DNA of 64,000 nucleotides from Pseudomonadota bacterium. Its GTDB lineage: Bacteria > Pseudomonadota > Gammaproteobacteria > Burkholderiales > Thiobacteraceae. Shown piece after piece: positions 43,283 to 52,740 of the stretch. The position numbers and the translations under genes were made by a program. The notes beneath the pieces were generated by a model that had not been told where the DNA came from, did no database searches, and worked only from the letters and a program-made list of their open reading frames with translations. Location: contig JAKANO010000010.1 of NCBI GenBank assembly GCA_021812385.1, forward strand, positions 62,001-126,000, in the 5' to 3' direction. Numbering within the stretch: the stretch's first letter is position 1; each line of letters begins with the position of its first letter.

Positions 43283-43547
43283 AGAAGCGCAGCCGCGCCA
43301 TTCGTTTGCCGCATGCATCCGTCAGGATCGGCGGTGACGATCGGTATAGCGGTATTCGGGATACACCCAATCGGCGCGGCTTTCATCGACGCATGTTGAA
43401 AACCACAAACAAAGTGCTAGGATTTAGCATGATCCGTCCCTTGCATGATGGGTTGTGCCAGCAGGTCAACCGTGTAACTCTGCGAGGGGCATTCCGGGCA
43501 ATCCGCGATACACTCGGGGTCGATCCGACCATGGAATAGGAAAAATA

Positions 43548-44570
43548 ATGCCCTACTCATCCTCTTTCATCCGCGACATCTCAGACGCAGACCTGCATTT
43601 GATCATGGCGAATGCCGACAAGCGCTTCGTGCATAAAGATGATCTGGTGTTCTCACAGGGCGATCAGGGCGACTCTTTTTATTTCATAGAGTCCGGCAGC
43701 GTCAAGGTGTTCTTCGATGAAAACGGCAACACCGTCGACTTGCGCAAACTCGGCAAAGGGGAGTACTTCGGTGAAATGGCGCTGCTCCACCAAGACCTGC
43801 GCTCGGCCTCGGTTGCAGCCGCCGAAGACTCGACCCTGCTGTGCGTTGACCGTGACCGGTTCTTTTTCCTCCTGAATGAGCAGCCGGGACTGGCGGGGCG
43901 CATCAACCGCATACTCGCCCAACGCAGCGAGGAACTGATCCTCCGCGAGCAGTTGATCGACACCACCGGCATACAAAAAAACAAGCTATACGTCAGCATC
44001 AAAGGCGATCCGTCGTTGCGGGAAACGGCGCTGTTCCGGGAACGTTATGAAAGCCCGGTGGACAAAATTTTCGACCGTCTTGAGGTGGCGCTGAAAACGC
44101 TTCTGCTGGAGCGCTGCGTCTACCACTTGAGCATCCACTTCAATAGCGGTGAGATCCTGACCCGTTCGGTATTCGATCCGTATCGTGAAGAAATCCACAC
44201 CGCCGCGCGCCTGATCAACGCCGCCTATCTTGACCGGCATTTTCACAAGATCTCGTACGAGGAGAAACTGGCCTTGATCCGCTCGGTGTACCACGCGATC
44301 ACCTTGGAGAGCCAGTTCAAGACACTGCCCGAGGAGTGGCGAAATATCTACCGTAAATCATCCGCCACTTGGCAACCGATCTCGCAGCAGGACATCGTCA
44401 GCATCCTGTCGAAGTTGGCCGATTTGCGCCGTGTGCCCAACTTCTACCTGCGCAACTTCGGCGTCAGCATCACGCAAGACGCCATCCGCATGCAGTTCAA
44501 CTGCGACGGCACCCATATCGTCAACTCCAGCGACTACAAAAACTTCCTCGCCAAAAACTTCGAGATGTAA
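43548..44570 (+). CDS. Cyclic nucleotide-binding domain protein
   Basis: The 340-aa protein starts with a CNB domain (residues about 5-125): VFSQGDQGDSFYFIESGSVK, LRKLGKGEYFGEMALLHQDL, RSASVAAAEDSTLLCVDRDR. The cyclic-nucleotide pocket FGEMALL...RSAS is intact. The C-terminal part (about 140-340; LRETALFRERYESPVDKIFD, LSIHFNSGEILTRSVFDPYR, YLRNFGVSITQDAIRMQFNC) is not a known DNA-binding or kinase domain to me. It converges on a CHASE2 adenylate cyclase gene, so it may respond to that enzyme's product. Confidence 0.85.
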   Translation: MPYSSSFIRDISDADLHLIMANADKRFVHKDDLVFSQGDQGDSFYFIESGSVKVFFDENGNTVDLRKLGKGEYFGEMALLHQDLRSASVAAAEDSTLLCVDRDRFFFLLNEQPGLAGRINRILAQRSEELILREQLIDTTGIQKNKLYVSIKGDPSLRETALFRERYESPVDKIFDRLEVALKTLLLERCVYHLSIHFNSGEILTRSVFDPYREEIHTAARLINAAYLDRHFHKISYEEKLALIRSVYHAITLESQFKTLPEEWRNIYRKSSATWQPISQQDIVSILSKLADLRRVPNFYLRNFGVSITQDAIRMQFNCDGTHIVNSSDYKNFLAKNFEM

Positions 44571-44588
44571 GCCCGGGGTGCGGATGGT

Positions 44589-46739
44589 CTATTTTTCGCT
44601 CATGACCATCAGATCGCCATGCGCGCCCTCACTGAGTCTGCGGTGGTGCAGTGCGACCAGCGGGTCGTCAGGGTAGCGCGCAGCAAGATCGCGGAAGACT
44701 TCGGCGGCGTTTGGCGCTTCGTCGGCCATTCGGCGATAGGCTTCCCGATATGCATCGGTCGGCGCGTAATGCGCCATGCGCGCGGCGGTGAGCGGCTCAT
44801 AAATTTGCAGCGACTGGGTTTTGCCCTTCAGCGTCAGCCGGCCGACCGGGCGCGCCTCGGCATCGGGACAACCGCTGAGCGTGGCTTCGGAAAGGCAGAT
44901 CAGCGTGCCCAGATGCTTGTTCACGCTTTCCAGGCGCGCGGCGGTGTTGATCGGATCGCCGAGCGCGCGATAATCGAACATGGTCGAGCCGCCAAAATTG
45001 CCGACGATAACTTCGCCGGTGTGAATCCCGATACGCGTCTTGCCAAAGGGGATGTCCTGGCTGTTGAGCGCGTCGGAATATTCGCTGGCGAAAGCATCCA
45101 TTTCCAAGGCGCAGGCCAAGGCGCGTGCGCGGTGATCCGCCTGCGGCACCGGCGCGGAGAACATGATCGCCACCGCATCGCCGACGATGCGATCGAGCGT
45201 GCCTTCGTGGCGGAACGCAATGGCGATCATCCGGTCGAGGTAAACGTTGAGCAGGGCCACCGCTTTGCCGGGGTCGATGCCCTCCATCAAGGTGGTGAAA
45301 CCCGCGAGGTCGGTGAACACGAAACTGCATTCTTGTAGGCTGCCGCCAAGTTTCATGGCTTCCGGATGATCGACCAGATAATCGACGCGGTTGGGCGACA
45401 CATAACGCGAGAACATGTCACGAATCCAGCGCTGTTCGCGCTCGCTCATCAAGTGGTGAACCAAACTGCCGAGGACGAAAGTAAAGGCAAACACCAGGGC
45501 CGGAGTGGCGGTATTCAGCAGCAGTTCGTGTTCGCGGAAGGCATACCAGCCTCCCGCGAGGACGATGCCGAGGAAACCCAGCGTCACGCTGGCGGCGATC
45601 AAGGCGCTGGCGCGCATGGCGAGCAAGCCGATCGCCAAGCCGCCGACGAGGATGGCGATGCTTTCCGCCGCGCGCGCCCAGCCCGGCCGCTGCAAGAAGC
45701 GGCCGCTGAGAATCTGCTCGAGCGCCTGGGCATGCGCTTCGACCCCGGGCATGATGCGGCCGAGCGGGCTAAATCGCAGGTCCATCAGGCCTTGCGCCGA
45801 ACTGCCGATCAGCACCACGTCGCCATCGAGCAGGGTACGCGGGATTTGCCCGGCCAAAACCTTCCAGGCCGGAAGATAACGGTTGGGAATGTCGCGCGAA
45901 TAATGCACCCATATTTCGCCATGCGCCGTGGTTGGAATACGAAACTGACCGATGCGAATTTCCGTAAGCCCGATATCCCGGCCTGCGGTTTTCAGGAAGT
46001 AGTTCCGCTCACCTTGGGCGACGCGCAAAGTTTCGGCAGCCAGCGACGGCACGGGTGCGCCAGCAAGGCTCAGCACCAGCGGCACGCGCCGTACCACACC
46101 GTCGCCATCGGGCACGAAACTCAGCGCACCGTTGCCTTGCGCGGCTTTTTCCAATAGCAGCAGCGAAGTCACAGCGCTGTCATATTCATGTAGCCAGCGC
46201 CCCGGCGGCTCTCCGGCGTTGATGTAACGGAAAGGGCGGGCCAGGTCTGTGCCGGCCTTGGTATTGTTGCCGGGCAGCGCGGCATTCTGGAGAACAAACC
46301 CAAGCACGACGCCCGCACCATTCAAACTGTGCGCCAGTACCTGGTCATTATCCGGCAGTTTTTCCAGCGCGTTGCGCAATGGCCCTTTCAGCGCCCATAG
46401 CCCGGCCATCGCTTGCGGCGAGGTACGGTCGGGCTCGGCAAACACCACGTCGAAGCCGATGGCCGCGACGCCCGACGCATGCAGCTTTTCCACCAACTCG
46501 GCAATCCGCGTGCGCGGCCACGGCCACTGGCCAAGGCGCGCAAGGCTTGCCTCGTCGATGTCGATGATGCGCACCGGTGCATCGGTATAGTCGCGCGGGT
46601 GCCAGCGCTGATACTGGTCGAAGAGATTGTTGCGTAGCGCTTGCAACGGCAATGGGTCTAGCAACAGCAGCGCCAAGCCCAACGCTACTGAAGCGATAGG
46701 CAACAGGATGCGGAGCAGCTTAAGGGGGCTATTTTTCAT
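44589..46739 (-). CDS. CHASE2-domain class III adenylate/guanylate cyclase
   Basis: The 716-aa protein has an N-terminal membrane segment (LLRILLPIASVALGLALLLL), a periplasmic CHASE2 sensor (RIIDIDEASLARLGQWPWPR, FDVVFAEPDRTS, LIGSSAQGLMDLRFSPLG), three membrane helices (ESIAILVGGLAIGLLAMRAS and following), and a C-terminal class III cyclase. The cyclase metal ligands are in FVFTDLAGFTTLMEG and DRIVGDAVAIMFSAP, with the base-recognition region FDYRALGDPINTAARLESVN. So it is probably active. It is divergent from the FecR/OmpA pair and convergent with the cNMP-binding gene. Confidence 0.93.
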   Translation of the reverse strand: MKNSPLKLLRILLPIASVALGLALLLLDPLPLQALRNNLFDQYQRWHPRDYTDAPVRIIDIDEASLARLGQWPWPRTRIAELVEKLHASGVAAIGFDVVFAEPDRTSPQAMAGLWALKGPLRNALEKLPDNDQVLAHSLNGAGVVLGFVLQNAALPGNNTKAGTDLARPFRYINAGEPPGRWLHEYDSAVTSLLLLEKAAQGNGALSFVPDGDGVVRRVPLVLSLAGAPVPSLAAETLRVAQGERNYFLKTAGRDIGLTEIRIGQFRIPTTAHGEIWVHYSRDIPNRYLPAWKVLAGQIPRTLLDGDVVLIGSSAQGLMDLRFSPLGRIMPGVEAHAQALEQILSGRFLQRPGWARAAESIAILVGGLAIGLLAMRASALIAASVTLGFLGIVLAGGWYAFREHELLLNTATPALVFAFTFVLGSLVHHLMSEREQRWIRDMFSRYVSPNRVDYLVDHPEAMKLGGSLQECSFVFTDLAGFTTLMEGIDPGKAVALLNVYLDRMIAIAFRHEGTLDRIVGDAVAIMFSAPVPQADHRARALACALEMDAFASEYSDALNSQDIPFGKTRIGIHTGEVIVGNFGGSTMFDYRALGDPINTAARLESVNKHLGTLICLSEATLSGCPDAEARPVGRLTLKGKTQSLQIYEPLTAARMAHYAPTDAYREAYRRMADEAPNAAEVFRDLAARYPDDPLVALHHRRLSEGAHGDLMVMSEK

Positions 46740-47080
46740 GCTTTTGCTTGAAACGTTTCATTTCGTCAGCAACCAGCCCATTCGCAGGGCTGCCTTCTAT
46801 TGAGAATTTGGCGGCAGCCTGTTTCGGTATTTGCGCGTAACTGGCTATACTTAGAAAACCGTAAAAACTTCGCTGCGCTGGAAATTTACGCGGTATGATA
46901 CTCACGCAAATTCCGTATTTTATTTAGATAGATATAGGCGCCCGGTAAAGGGACTATACCACTGCCCTTCGCCAGATTAACAGCATCAATACTAAGTTAC
47001 CCCTAGCATTGCGCAAGTTGCCTTGGATTATTTTGATGCCGGACAGCTTCCTCTCGATACGCTTTTTTAAGGACAGAGCT
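46740..47080. other. Intergenic region between cyclase and FecR genes
   Basis: This 341-base divergent region contains no credible gene. It is AT-rich near 46895-46945 and carries the promoters of both the cyclase and the FecR gene, but I could not fix -35/-10 boxes with confidence. A possible ribosome site TTAAGGACAG lies before the FecR start. Confidence 0.5.
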
Positions 47081-47515
47081 ATGCCCAAATTTTTTCTGCT
47101 GTGTGTCTTGCTGCTAAGCCCTTATGCATGGGCCGATGAAGCACCGATCGGCTATGTCAAAACCGTAACCGGCGATGCCTCGGTCACGACCGCAGGCAAA
47201 AAGATCAAGGCCGAAGTGGGCACAGCCATCCACCCGGGCAGCGTGTTGCAGACCGGAGCAAAAAGCCGCATGGGCGTCACCTTCAAAGATGAAACGGTGA
47301 TGTCTTTTGGACCGGATACCCAATTCACGGTGGACGAATACCTGTATGAACCGGCCCAGGGAAAGCTCAAGTTAAGCAGCAAACTCAGCAATGGCACCCT
47401 CAATTACGTTTCAGGCGTGATCGCTAAATTGCAGCCGTCAGCGGTGACTGTCAAAACGCCGAGCGGCACGATAGGCGTACGCGGCACCCAATTCTTGCTC
47501 AAGGTAGGGGAATAG
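47081..47515 (+). CDS. FecR-domain periplasmic protein
   Basis: The 144-aa protein has a signal peptide (MPKFFLLCVLLLSPYAWA) followed by the FecR-like beta domain: GYVKTVTGDASVTTAGKKIK, AIHPGSVLQTGAKSRMGVTF, DETVMSFGPDTQFTVDEYL, and GTIGVRGTQFLLKVG. It lacks any sigma-factor partner and is not a membrane regulator. FecR proteins of this kind often accompany CHASE2 cyclases. The next gene begins 2 bases after its stop. Confidence 0.88.
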   Translation: MPKFFLLCVLLLSPYAWADEAPIGYVKTVTGDASVTTAGKKIKAEVGTAIHPGSVLQTGAKSRMGVTFKDETVMSFGPDTQFTVDEYLYEPAQGKLKLSSKLSNGTLNYVSGVIAKLQPSAVTVKTPSGTIGVRGTQFLLKVGE

Positions 47516-47517
47516 GC

Positions 47518-48120
47518 GTGCATCGGGCGAGTCGCGCGTCCGTCATTCGTCTGCTTGCCATCGCGGCGCTCGCGCTGATTGTCGCTGGCTGCGCGCCGAA
47601 TTCCTATATCGTCTTGCTTAAAAGCCCGGATGGCTCCACCGGCGAGGTGGTCGTCAGGGGCGAGAAAGGTGAGCAGGTCATCAAGGTCGCCGACCAAGGC
47701 GTTCCGATCGACGGCTCCACCGCGCCCGTCCCGATCGCGGAAGACAAAATCAAAAAAGATTTTGGCGATGCCATGGCTGCGCGCCCACCGCTACCCGCGC
47801 GCTATCTGCTCTACTTCAAGAACGGAACCACGCTCACCAGCGAATCGGCAGCCTTGATCCCGCAAATTATTGCCGAAGCAGCCCGCCGGCCCTCTGTCGA
47901 ACTTTCGGTAATCGGCAATACCGATACCCTCAGCACGTCAGAGTACAACGATGAACTGGCGCTTAAGCGCGCTACCGCGGTTGCCAAGCTGCTCAAGGAA
48001 GAAGGCCTCAAGGTGAATGCGCTGGTAGTCGAATCGCATGGCAAGCGCGACTTGCTTATCCCCACGCCCGATAACACCTATGAGCCGAGAAACCGCAGGG
48101 TTGAAGTGTCAATTCGCTAA
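47518..48120 (+). CDS. OmpA-family peptidoglycan-binding lipoprotein
   Basis: The 200-aa protein has a lipobox (IRLLAIAALALIVAGC) and an OmpA C-terminal domain: LYFKNGTTLTSESAALIPQI, ELSVIGNTDTLSTSEYNDEL, ALKRATAVAKLL, VESHGKRDLLIPTPDNTYEP, RNRRVEVSIR. The NTD...R residues that bind peptidoglycan are present. The start is a GTG 2 bases after fecR. It probably anchors a sensory complex at the cell wall with the FecR protein. Confidence 0.9.
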   Translation: MHRASRASVIRLLAIAALALIVAGCAPNSYIVLLKSPDGSTGEVVVRGEKGEQVIKVADQGVPIDGSTAPVPIAEDKIKKDFGDAMAARPPLPARYLLYFKNGTTLTSESAALIPQIIAEAARRPSVELSVIGNTDTLSTSEYNDELALKRATAVAKLLKEEGLKVNALVVESHGKRDLLIPTPDNTYEPRNRRVEVSIR

Positions 48121-48148
48121 ACGCGCCTGCGCTGACAGGCTGAGCCAG

Positions 48149-49324
48149 TCAAGCGGATTTCCCCCCTAGCGCCTGCGCGATGCGCTGCAATGCTTCTGCC
48201 AGGACTTGGCGCGGCGCGCCGATGTTGAGGCGCATGAAGCCGCTGCCGTTTTCGCCGAATACGCTGCCGGGGCTCATGCCCACGCGGGCTTGCCGCACGA
48301 AAAAATCGCGCAATTGTTGATCGCTCATCTTCAAATCACGGCAATCCAGCCATAGCAAATACGTGCCTTCGGGCGCAATCAGCTTGATCTGCGGCAAATG
48401 CGCTTGCAGATAATCTCTAACGAACTCGCGGCTGTCGCGCAAATAAAGCATCAGGCTGTCGAGCCATTCCGCGCCGCCGCGATACGCGGCCTCGAAAGCG
48501 GCGCTGCTGAAGGGATTGCAATTTTGCACATGCAGCGACTCGAACACGCGCACCAAGGCGGCGCGATCTTCCGCGTTCGGCACGATCAGGCAAGACAAGC
48601 CCAGGCCGGGGATGTTGAAGGTCTTGCTGGGTGCGAGGGCGGTGACGATGCGTTCGCCCTCATTCGCCAGAGTGGCCAGCACGGTATGGCGATATTCGGG
48701 ATATACCAAGTCGGCGTGGATTTCGTCCGCCAAGACCACTAGATCGTGGCGCCGCGCAATGCGCAAGATTTCCTGCAACTCCTGCGCCTGCCACACGCGT
48801 CCTACCGGGTTGTGCGGCGAACACAGCAACAACATACGCGCGCCGGATGCGGCGCATTGTTCCAGATGCTCAAAATCGATGTGGTAGCGGTCGGCTTCCA
48901 AGCGTAGCGGATTCAACACCAACTGCCGCTGGCTGGTCGTGACCGAAGAGAAAAACGGAAAGTACACCGGCGGTTGAGCGATCACACTTTCACCGGGCTG
49001 CGCAAAGGCCTGCACCGCCGCGTGCAGCGAGGGCACGACACCGGGCGCCATGACGATCCACTCGCGCTCGACCGCCCAGCCGTGGCGCTGTTGCAGCCAA
49101 TCGATCAACGCTGCGTACAAACTTTCGGGAAAAAAACTGTAGCCGTAAATCGGGTGCGCGGCGCGCTCCAGCAAGGCGCGTCTGACGGCTTCCGGCGCGG
49201 CAAAGTCCATGTCCGCTATCCACAGCGGCATGACATCCGGCGTGCCGAAATAGCCGGCGCGCGCGTCGTATTTGACGCTGGCCGTGCCTTCACGCGGGAT
49301 CACGCGATCCCAATCCCAGTTCAT
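48149..49324 (-). CDS. PLP-dependent MalY/PatB-type cystathionine beta-lyase
   Basis: The 391-aa protein has the MalY/PatB pattern: PLWIADMDFAAPEAVRRALL, HPIYGYSFFPESLYAALIDW, CSPHNPVGRVWQAQELQEIL, VLADEIHADLVYPEYRHTVL, APSKTFNIPGLGLSCLIVPN (PLP Lys) and GVRMSPGS-like RVGMSPGSVFGENGSGFMRL. It would cleave cystathionine or other C-S bonds. The start at 49324 gives MNWDWDRVIPREG. Its neighbour upstream is ovoA, whose sulfoxide product needs a PLP beta-lyase (OvoB) to release 5-thiohistidine, so this gene may be that lyase. Confidence 0.9.
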   Translation of the reverse strand: MNWDWDRVIPREGTASVKYDARAGYFGTPDVMPLWIADMDFAAPEAVRRALLERAAHPIYGYSFFPESLYAALIDWLQQRHGWAVEREWIVMAPGVVPSLHAAVQAFAQPGESVIAQPPVYFPFFSSVTTSQRQLVLNPLRLEADRYHIDFEHLEQCAASGARMLLLCSPHNPVGRVWQAQELQEILRIARRHDLVVLADEIHADLVYPEYRHTVLATLANEGERIVTALAPSKTFNIPGLGLSCLIVPNAEDRAALVRVFESLHVQNCNPFSSAAFEAAYRGGAEWLDSLMLYLRDSREFVRDYLQAHLPQIKLIAPEGTYLLWLDCRDLKMSDQQLRDFFVRQARVGMSPGSVFGENGSGFMRLNIGAPRQVLAEALQRIAQALGGKSA

Positions 49325-49335
49325 GCAATCAGTTC

Positions 49336-51462
49336 TCACGCGATGCGTTCCCAGAGCGTGACTTCGGATAGCGTGTGCTGGAATTTGCGCCGCGTTTCGC
49401 GGATGACGAAGGGCACCGCCAGCGGCCCTGCGACGAGCCGGAAATGCGCGCCCAGAATTGCCTTCAAGCCATCCAGCGTGGTCACGCGCTCGCCGTCTTT
49501 TTTGTAGCCGCCGATCCATTCCGCGCGCGGCGTGTGCTCTTCCAGCCAGGTATAGGGCGAAGTCAGCATCAGCATGCCGCCCATATTCAGGCGCTCGTGC
49601 ACGCTCTCCAAAAACTTGCGCGGGCTGTACAAGCGGTCGATAAGGTTGGCAGCCAGAATGAGATCGTAGCCCGTGAGAATAGGCTTCAGATTACAGGCAT
49701 CGCCCTGGAAAAATTCCACCTTGTTGCGCACCGCATCCAAGCCCAGATCGCTCAGCTTGCGCTCTTTGTATTCCACTAGTTCGCCTTCGTCCGCCAGGGT
49801 GTAGCGCAGCACGCCTTGCTGCGCCAACTGCACGCCCAGGCCGATGAAGCGCGCGGAAAAATCCACGCCGGTGACGTGTTCGAAATGCCGCGCCAGCTCG
49901 AAACTGGCGCGCCCCGCCGCGCAACCCAAATCGAGCGCTTTGCGCGCCGGCTTGTCGCCCATGGCCTGGATCGCCAACTGCGCCAACGCTTGCGAGAAGT
50001 TCGGCACGCCGTAATAGTTGTCGCCATAGTGAAACTCCGCATATTCCGATAGCAGCTTGTCGGTCTCGTAATGCGAAGAAGGAATATTGGCAGACGCATG
50101 CGCCACCACGTAGCGGAAACCCGCATGCTGGAAAAAATGGCGGCGGAACGCATAACGCGCGCTCTTCAGCGCTTCGTTGCCGCAGGAGATCCACGAACCG
50201 CCCTTGAACAAATTGTGGCGCTCGTCGAAGGTGGGCGTGGTGAAGTCGTCGTACAGCGGATGCACTTCGAAGCCGGCGAAAGGATAGATCGGCGTTTCCG
50301 TCCATTGCCAGACATTGCCCACCACATCGTATAAATCGCCGTGACGAAACGTGGTCACGGGGCATGCCGAGGCATAGTGATGCAAATGCAAGTTGGCCGC
50401 CGCGGCTTTTCCGGCCGGCACCTCGGCCACGCCCGACACATCGTACAGGCGATACCACTCGTCCTCGGTCGGCAAGCGATACGGCTCGCCGCTTTGTGCG
50501 CGCTTCCAATTACAGAAAGCCTTGGCTTCGTGATAATTCACTTCCGCCGGCCAATCCCACGGCATAGGCACTTCTTCCGTCATCAGACGCAAGTGCCAGG
50601 ATTCTCCATCGCGTATCCAGAAAGTGGGATGCGCGGCCTGCGCATAATTTTTCCACGCCCGCCCTTCTTCCTCCCACCAGCTATCCTTGCCGTAGCCGCC
50701 CGCCGTGACGAATTCTAAAAACTCTTGATTGCTGACGAGATATTGCCCCGCCGCGAATGCCGGAATATCCGCTTCATGCACGCCATATTCGTTGTCCCAG
50801 CCATAAGTGGCTGCGGATTTTTCCTTGCCCAGGCGCACGCGGCCGGCGGGGATTTGCACCAGCGCATTTTGCGGCGCGGCCGCCGTGTCCGTGCAAGGCC
50901 GCCAGTCCGGATGCGGCCGCACTAAATCCAAGCGCTGCTGGCGGATCAGCACGGAAGATGTTTCCAGATGAATGCGCTCGTGCTCGATGCCCATCAGGAT
51001 CACCCACCACGGATGAGTCCAATCGATCGGCAGCTGCAGCGGTAAGGTTTGAATCAGATGATCCACACGATCGCGCACTTGCTTGCGATAGTCGCGCACC
51101 GCATCGACCGTGGGCCAATCGTAGTGCGCCGCATCCAGATCATCCCAGCTCATCTCGTCCACGCCGACGGCGAAGATGGATTCGAATCGCGGTTCCACGC
51201 GCTCGCTCAACAAGCCGGCCAACACCAGTTTGTTGATGAAAAAAGTGGCGGTATGCCCGAAATAAAAAATCAGCGGATGGCGCAAGGAAATCGGCTTTTC
51301 CAGATAGCCGGCGCCGCACACCAGGGTTTGAAATAGCTGCTCATAGCAGTCCTGTGTGGCGTGGAAATAGGCAAGAATCTCGCGCCGCGTGGCCTCGGCA
51401 TCGCTGCCGTCCAAGCGTGGCGTTACGGGAAATAATGGGCGTCGCATGTCGGTCAGTTTCAT
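49336..51462 (-). CDS. ovoA: 5-Histidylcysteine sulfoxide synthase / mercaptohistidine methyltransferase OvoA
   Basis: OvoA joins Cys to His in ovothiol synthesis and methylates the product. The 708-aa protein has an N-terminal DinB-like domain with the iron site MGIEHERIHLETSSVLIRQQ, a formylglycine-generating-enzyme-like domain (PVTTFRHGDLYDVVGNVWQW, LFKGGSWISCGNEALKSARY) and a C-terminal SAM methyltransferase (KALDLGCAAGRASFELARHF, YDLILAANLIDRLYSPRKFL). This three-part layout and length are typical of OvoA. It is 11 bases before the MalY/PatB-like gene and probably cotranscribed with it, which supports a full ovothiol pathway. Confidence 0.95.
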   Translation of the reverse strand: MKLTDMRRPLFPVTPRLDGSDAEATRREILAYFHATQDCYEQLFQTLVCGAGYLEKPISLRHPLIFYFGHTATFFINKLVLAGLLSERVEPRFESIFAVGVDEMSWDDLDAAHYDWPTVDAVRDYRKQVRDRVDHLIQTLPLQLPIDWTHPWWVILMGIEHERIHLETSSVLIRQQRLDLVRPHPDWRPCTDTAAAPQNALVQIPAGRVRLGKEKSAATYGWDNEYGVHEADIPAFAAGQYLVSNQEFLEFVTAGGYGKDSWWEEEGRAWKNYAQAAHPTFWIRDGESWHLRLMTEEVPMPWDWPAEVNYHEAKAFCNWKRAQSGEPYRLPTEDEWYRLYDVSGVAEVPAGKAAAANLHLHHYASACPVTTFRHGDLYDVVGNVWQWTETPIYPFAGFEVHPLYDDFTTPTFDERHNLFKGGSWISCGNEALKSARYAFRRHFFQHAGFRYVVAHASANIPSSHYETDKLLSEYAEFHYGDNYYGVPNFSQALAQLAIQAMGDKPARKALDLGCAAGRASFELARHFEHVTGVDFSARFIGLGVQLAQQGVLRYTLADEGELVEYKERKLSDLGLDAVRNKVEFFQGDACNLKPILTGYDLILAANLIDRLYSPRKFLESVHERLNMGGMLMLTSPYTWLEEHTPRAEWIGGYKKDGERVTTLDGLKAILGAHFRLVAGPLAVPFVIRETRRKFQHTLSEVTLWERIA

Positions 51463-51535
51463 GGCGTGTTAGTCGATACGTTTTCGAGTTGCTTACACAG
51501 GTACACACAGAAAAATGCGGCAGGGCCGAGAAAAA

Positions 51536-52069
51536 TCAACGCGTCAGCCAAGTAAAATAAATCGCGTAAAACACCAGCCAGCCTGCCATCAACCAGCGCC
51601 GCTGAACCGGTAGCGCATAGCCCGAGAACAAAGCGCGCACGATCCAGCGCGTTGCAACAATTACCAGCACAAATCGCAGCCAACGCGCGAACACGCTCAC
51701 CGCAACAAATAGCATCAAGCCCACGCCTTCAGCGGCCGCTTGAATCGCATAGGTTTTATACGGCACGCCACCCAGCGCGCCTTTGAATAAGGCTAGCACA
51801 CCAAACGCATGCAATTGATGACGGGCCAAGTCGAGCAAAGCGAAGTCGACACCGGGCAGCATGGCCAGCACCGCACGTGCAGCGCTTAAATCGCGCACAC
51901 CCCAACTATACATTAGTACACCGCCCAGCAATGCGCCGGCCAAGGCATAGCCGCTGGCGACCAAGGCGCTGCGGCGCGAGCGCAGGCCCAGCCACGACAA
52001 CAGCACGTCCGGGACAATAAAAAACAATGTCGCTTCGGCAAAGCCCCACAGCGCCGCCAGGAGATTCAT
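51536..52069 (-). CDS. Integral membrane protein, unknown
   Basis: The 177-aa protein has about five hydrophobic segments (LLAALWGFAEATLFFIVPDV, LVASGYALAGALLGGVLMYS, GVGLMLFVAVSVFARWLRFV, LVIVATRWIVRALFSGYALP, WLMAGWLVFYAIYFTW). GFAEATLFFIVPDVLLSWLG and FKGALGGVPYKTYAIQAAAE look like a small VTT/DedA-related pattern, but this is uncertain. Its start overlaps the stop of the acyltransferase gene (ATGA), so it belongs to the lipid-linked operon. Confidence 0.78.
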   Translation of the reverse strand: MNLLAALWGFAEATLFFIVPDVLLSWLGLRSRRSALVASGYALAGALLGGVLMYSWGVRDLSAARAVLAMLPGVDFALLDLARHQLHAFGVLALFKGALGGVPYKTYAIQAAAEGVGLMLFVAVSVFARWLRFVLVIVATRWIVRALFSGYALPVQRRWLMAGWLVFYAIYFTWLTR

Positions 52070-52707
52070 TCCCAAACCGCGAACTTTCCTTCGGAAGCGA
52101 GCGCTTGCATGGCGCCGTCGAGCGCAGACATCCAGGCTTGCTTGTCGCCATTCCAAGGCAAGGTCTCACCCACGAACACGTCGCAGAAAAACGGCACCAG
52201 GAGCGCTTCGCCTTTGGGCAAGGATTTACCGAGGCCATGCAAAAAGATTGGGACTACCGGCACTTGCGGATGGCGCTTGGCCAGGTGCGCCACGCCGCTC
52301 TTGAAGCGCGACAAGCGCTCCGGTTCGCCGCGCGAACCTTCGGGAAATAATATCAATATCGCGCCTTGCTGCAAGGCCGCACTGGCGGCGGCCAGGGGAT
52401 CGCCGGCACTGGCTTTGATTTCGCGTTGCAAAGGAACAATGCCGATCACATTGAGCGCAAACCAAGCCAGCAAGCGATTGCGCAAAAAGTAATCCACCGC
52501 CGCCACCGGGCGAATATGCGGCAACTGATGCAGTGGAAACAGCGAGATCAACACCAAGGTATCGAGATGGCTATTGTGATTCGCCACGATCAGCGCCGGC
52601 CCGGCCTTGGGCAAACGCGCGCGGTGGCGTACGTTCAGACCGATCACGATCAGCGCCAAGGGGCGCACGATCACGAGGAAGAATAGGAAGCGCAGGAAGC
52701 TATGCAT
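52066..52707 (-). CDS. 1-acyl-sn-glycerol-3-phosphate acyltransferase-like (PlsC family)
   Basis: The 213-aa protein has the HX4D motif in ALIVANHNSHLDTLVLISLF, the LFPEGSRGEPERLSRFKSGV substrate motif, and PVVPIFLHGLGKSLPKGEAL. There is one N-terminal membrane segment (FLRFLFFLVIVRPLALIVIG). It would acylate lysophosphatidate or a related lipid. It is coupled to the next membrane-protein gene and lies in the same region as cdsA-like and CDP-alcohol transferase genes. Confidence 0.93.
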   Translation of the reverse strand: MHSFLRFLFFLVIVRPLALIVIGLNVRHRARLPKAGPALIVANHNSHLDTLVLISLFPLHQLPHIRPVAAVDYFLRNRLLAWFALNVIGIVPLQREIKASAGDPLAAASAALQQGAILILFPEGSRGEPERLSRFKSGVAHLAKRHPQVPVVPIFLHGLGKSLPKGEALLVPFFCDVFVGETLPWNGDKQAWMSALDGAMQALASEGKFAVWE

Positions 52708-52740
52708 TGTTTAGGGCATTGTTTAGGGTTTAAGGCTATC

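Noticed and set aside
43283..43547. Small gene between the diheme cytochrome and the cNMP-binding gene
   Set aside because: A 77-codon frame exists but has no ribosome site, no similarity and unusual composition; it is treated as leader sequence.
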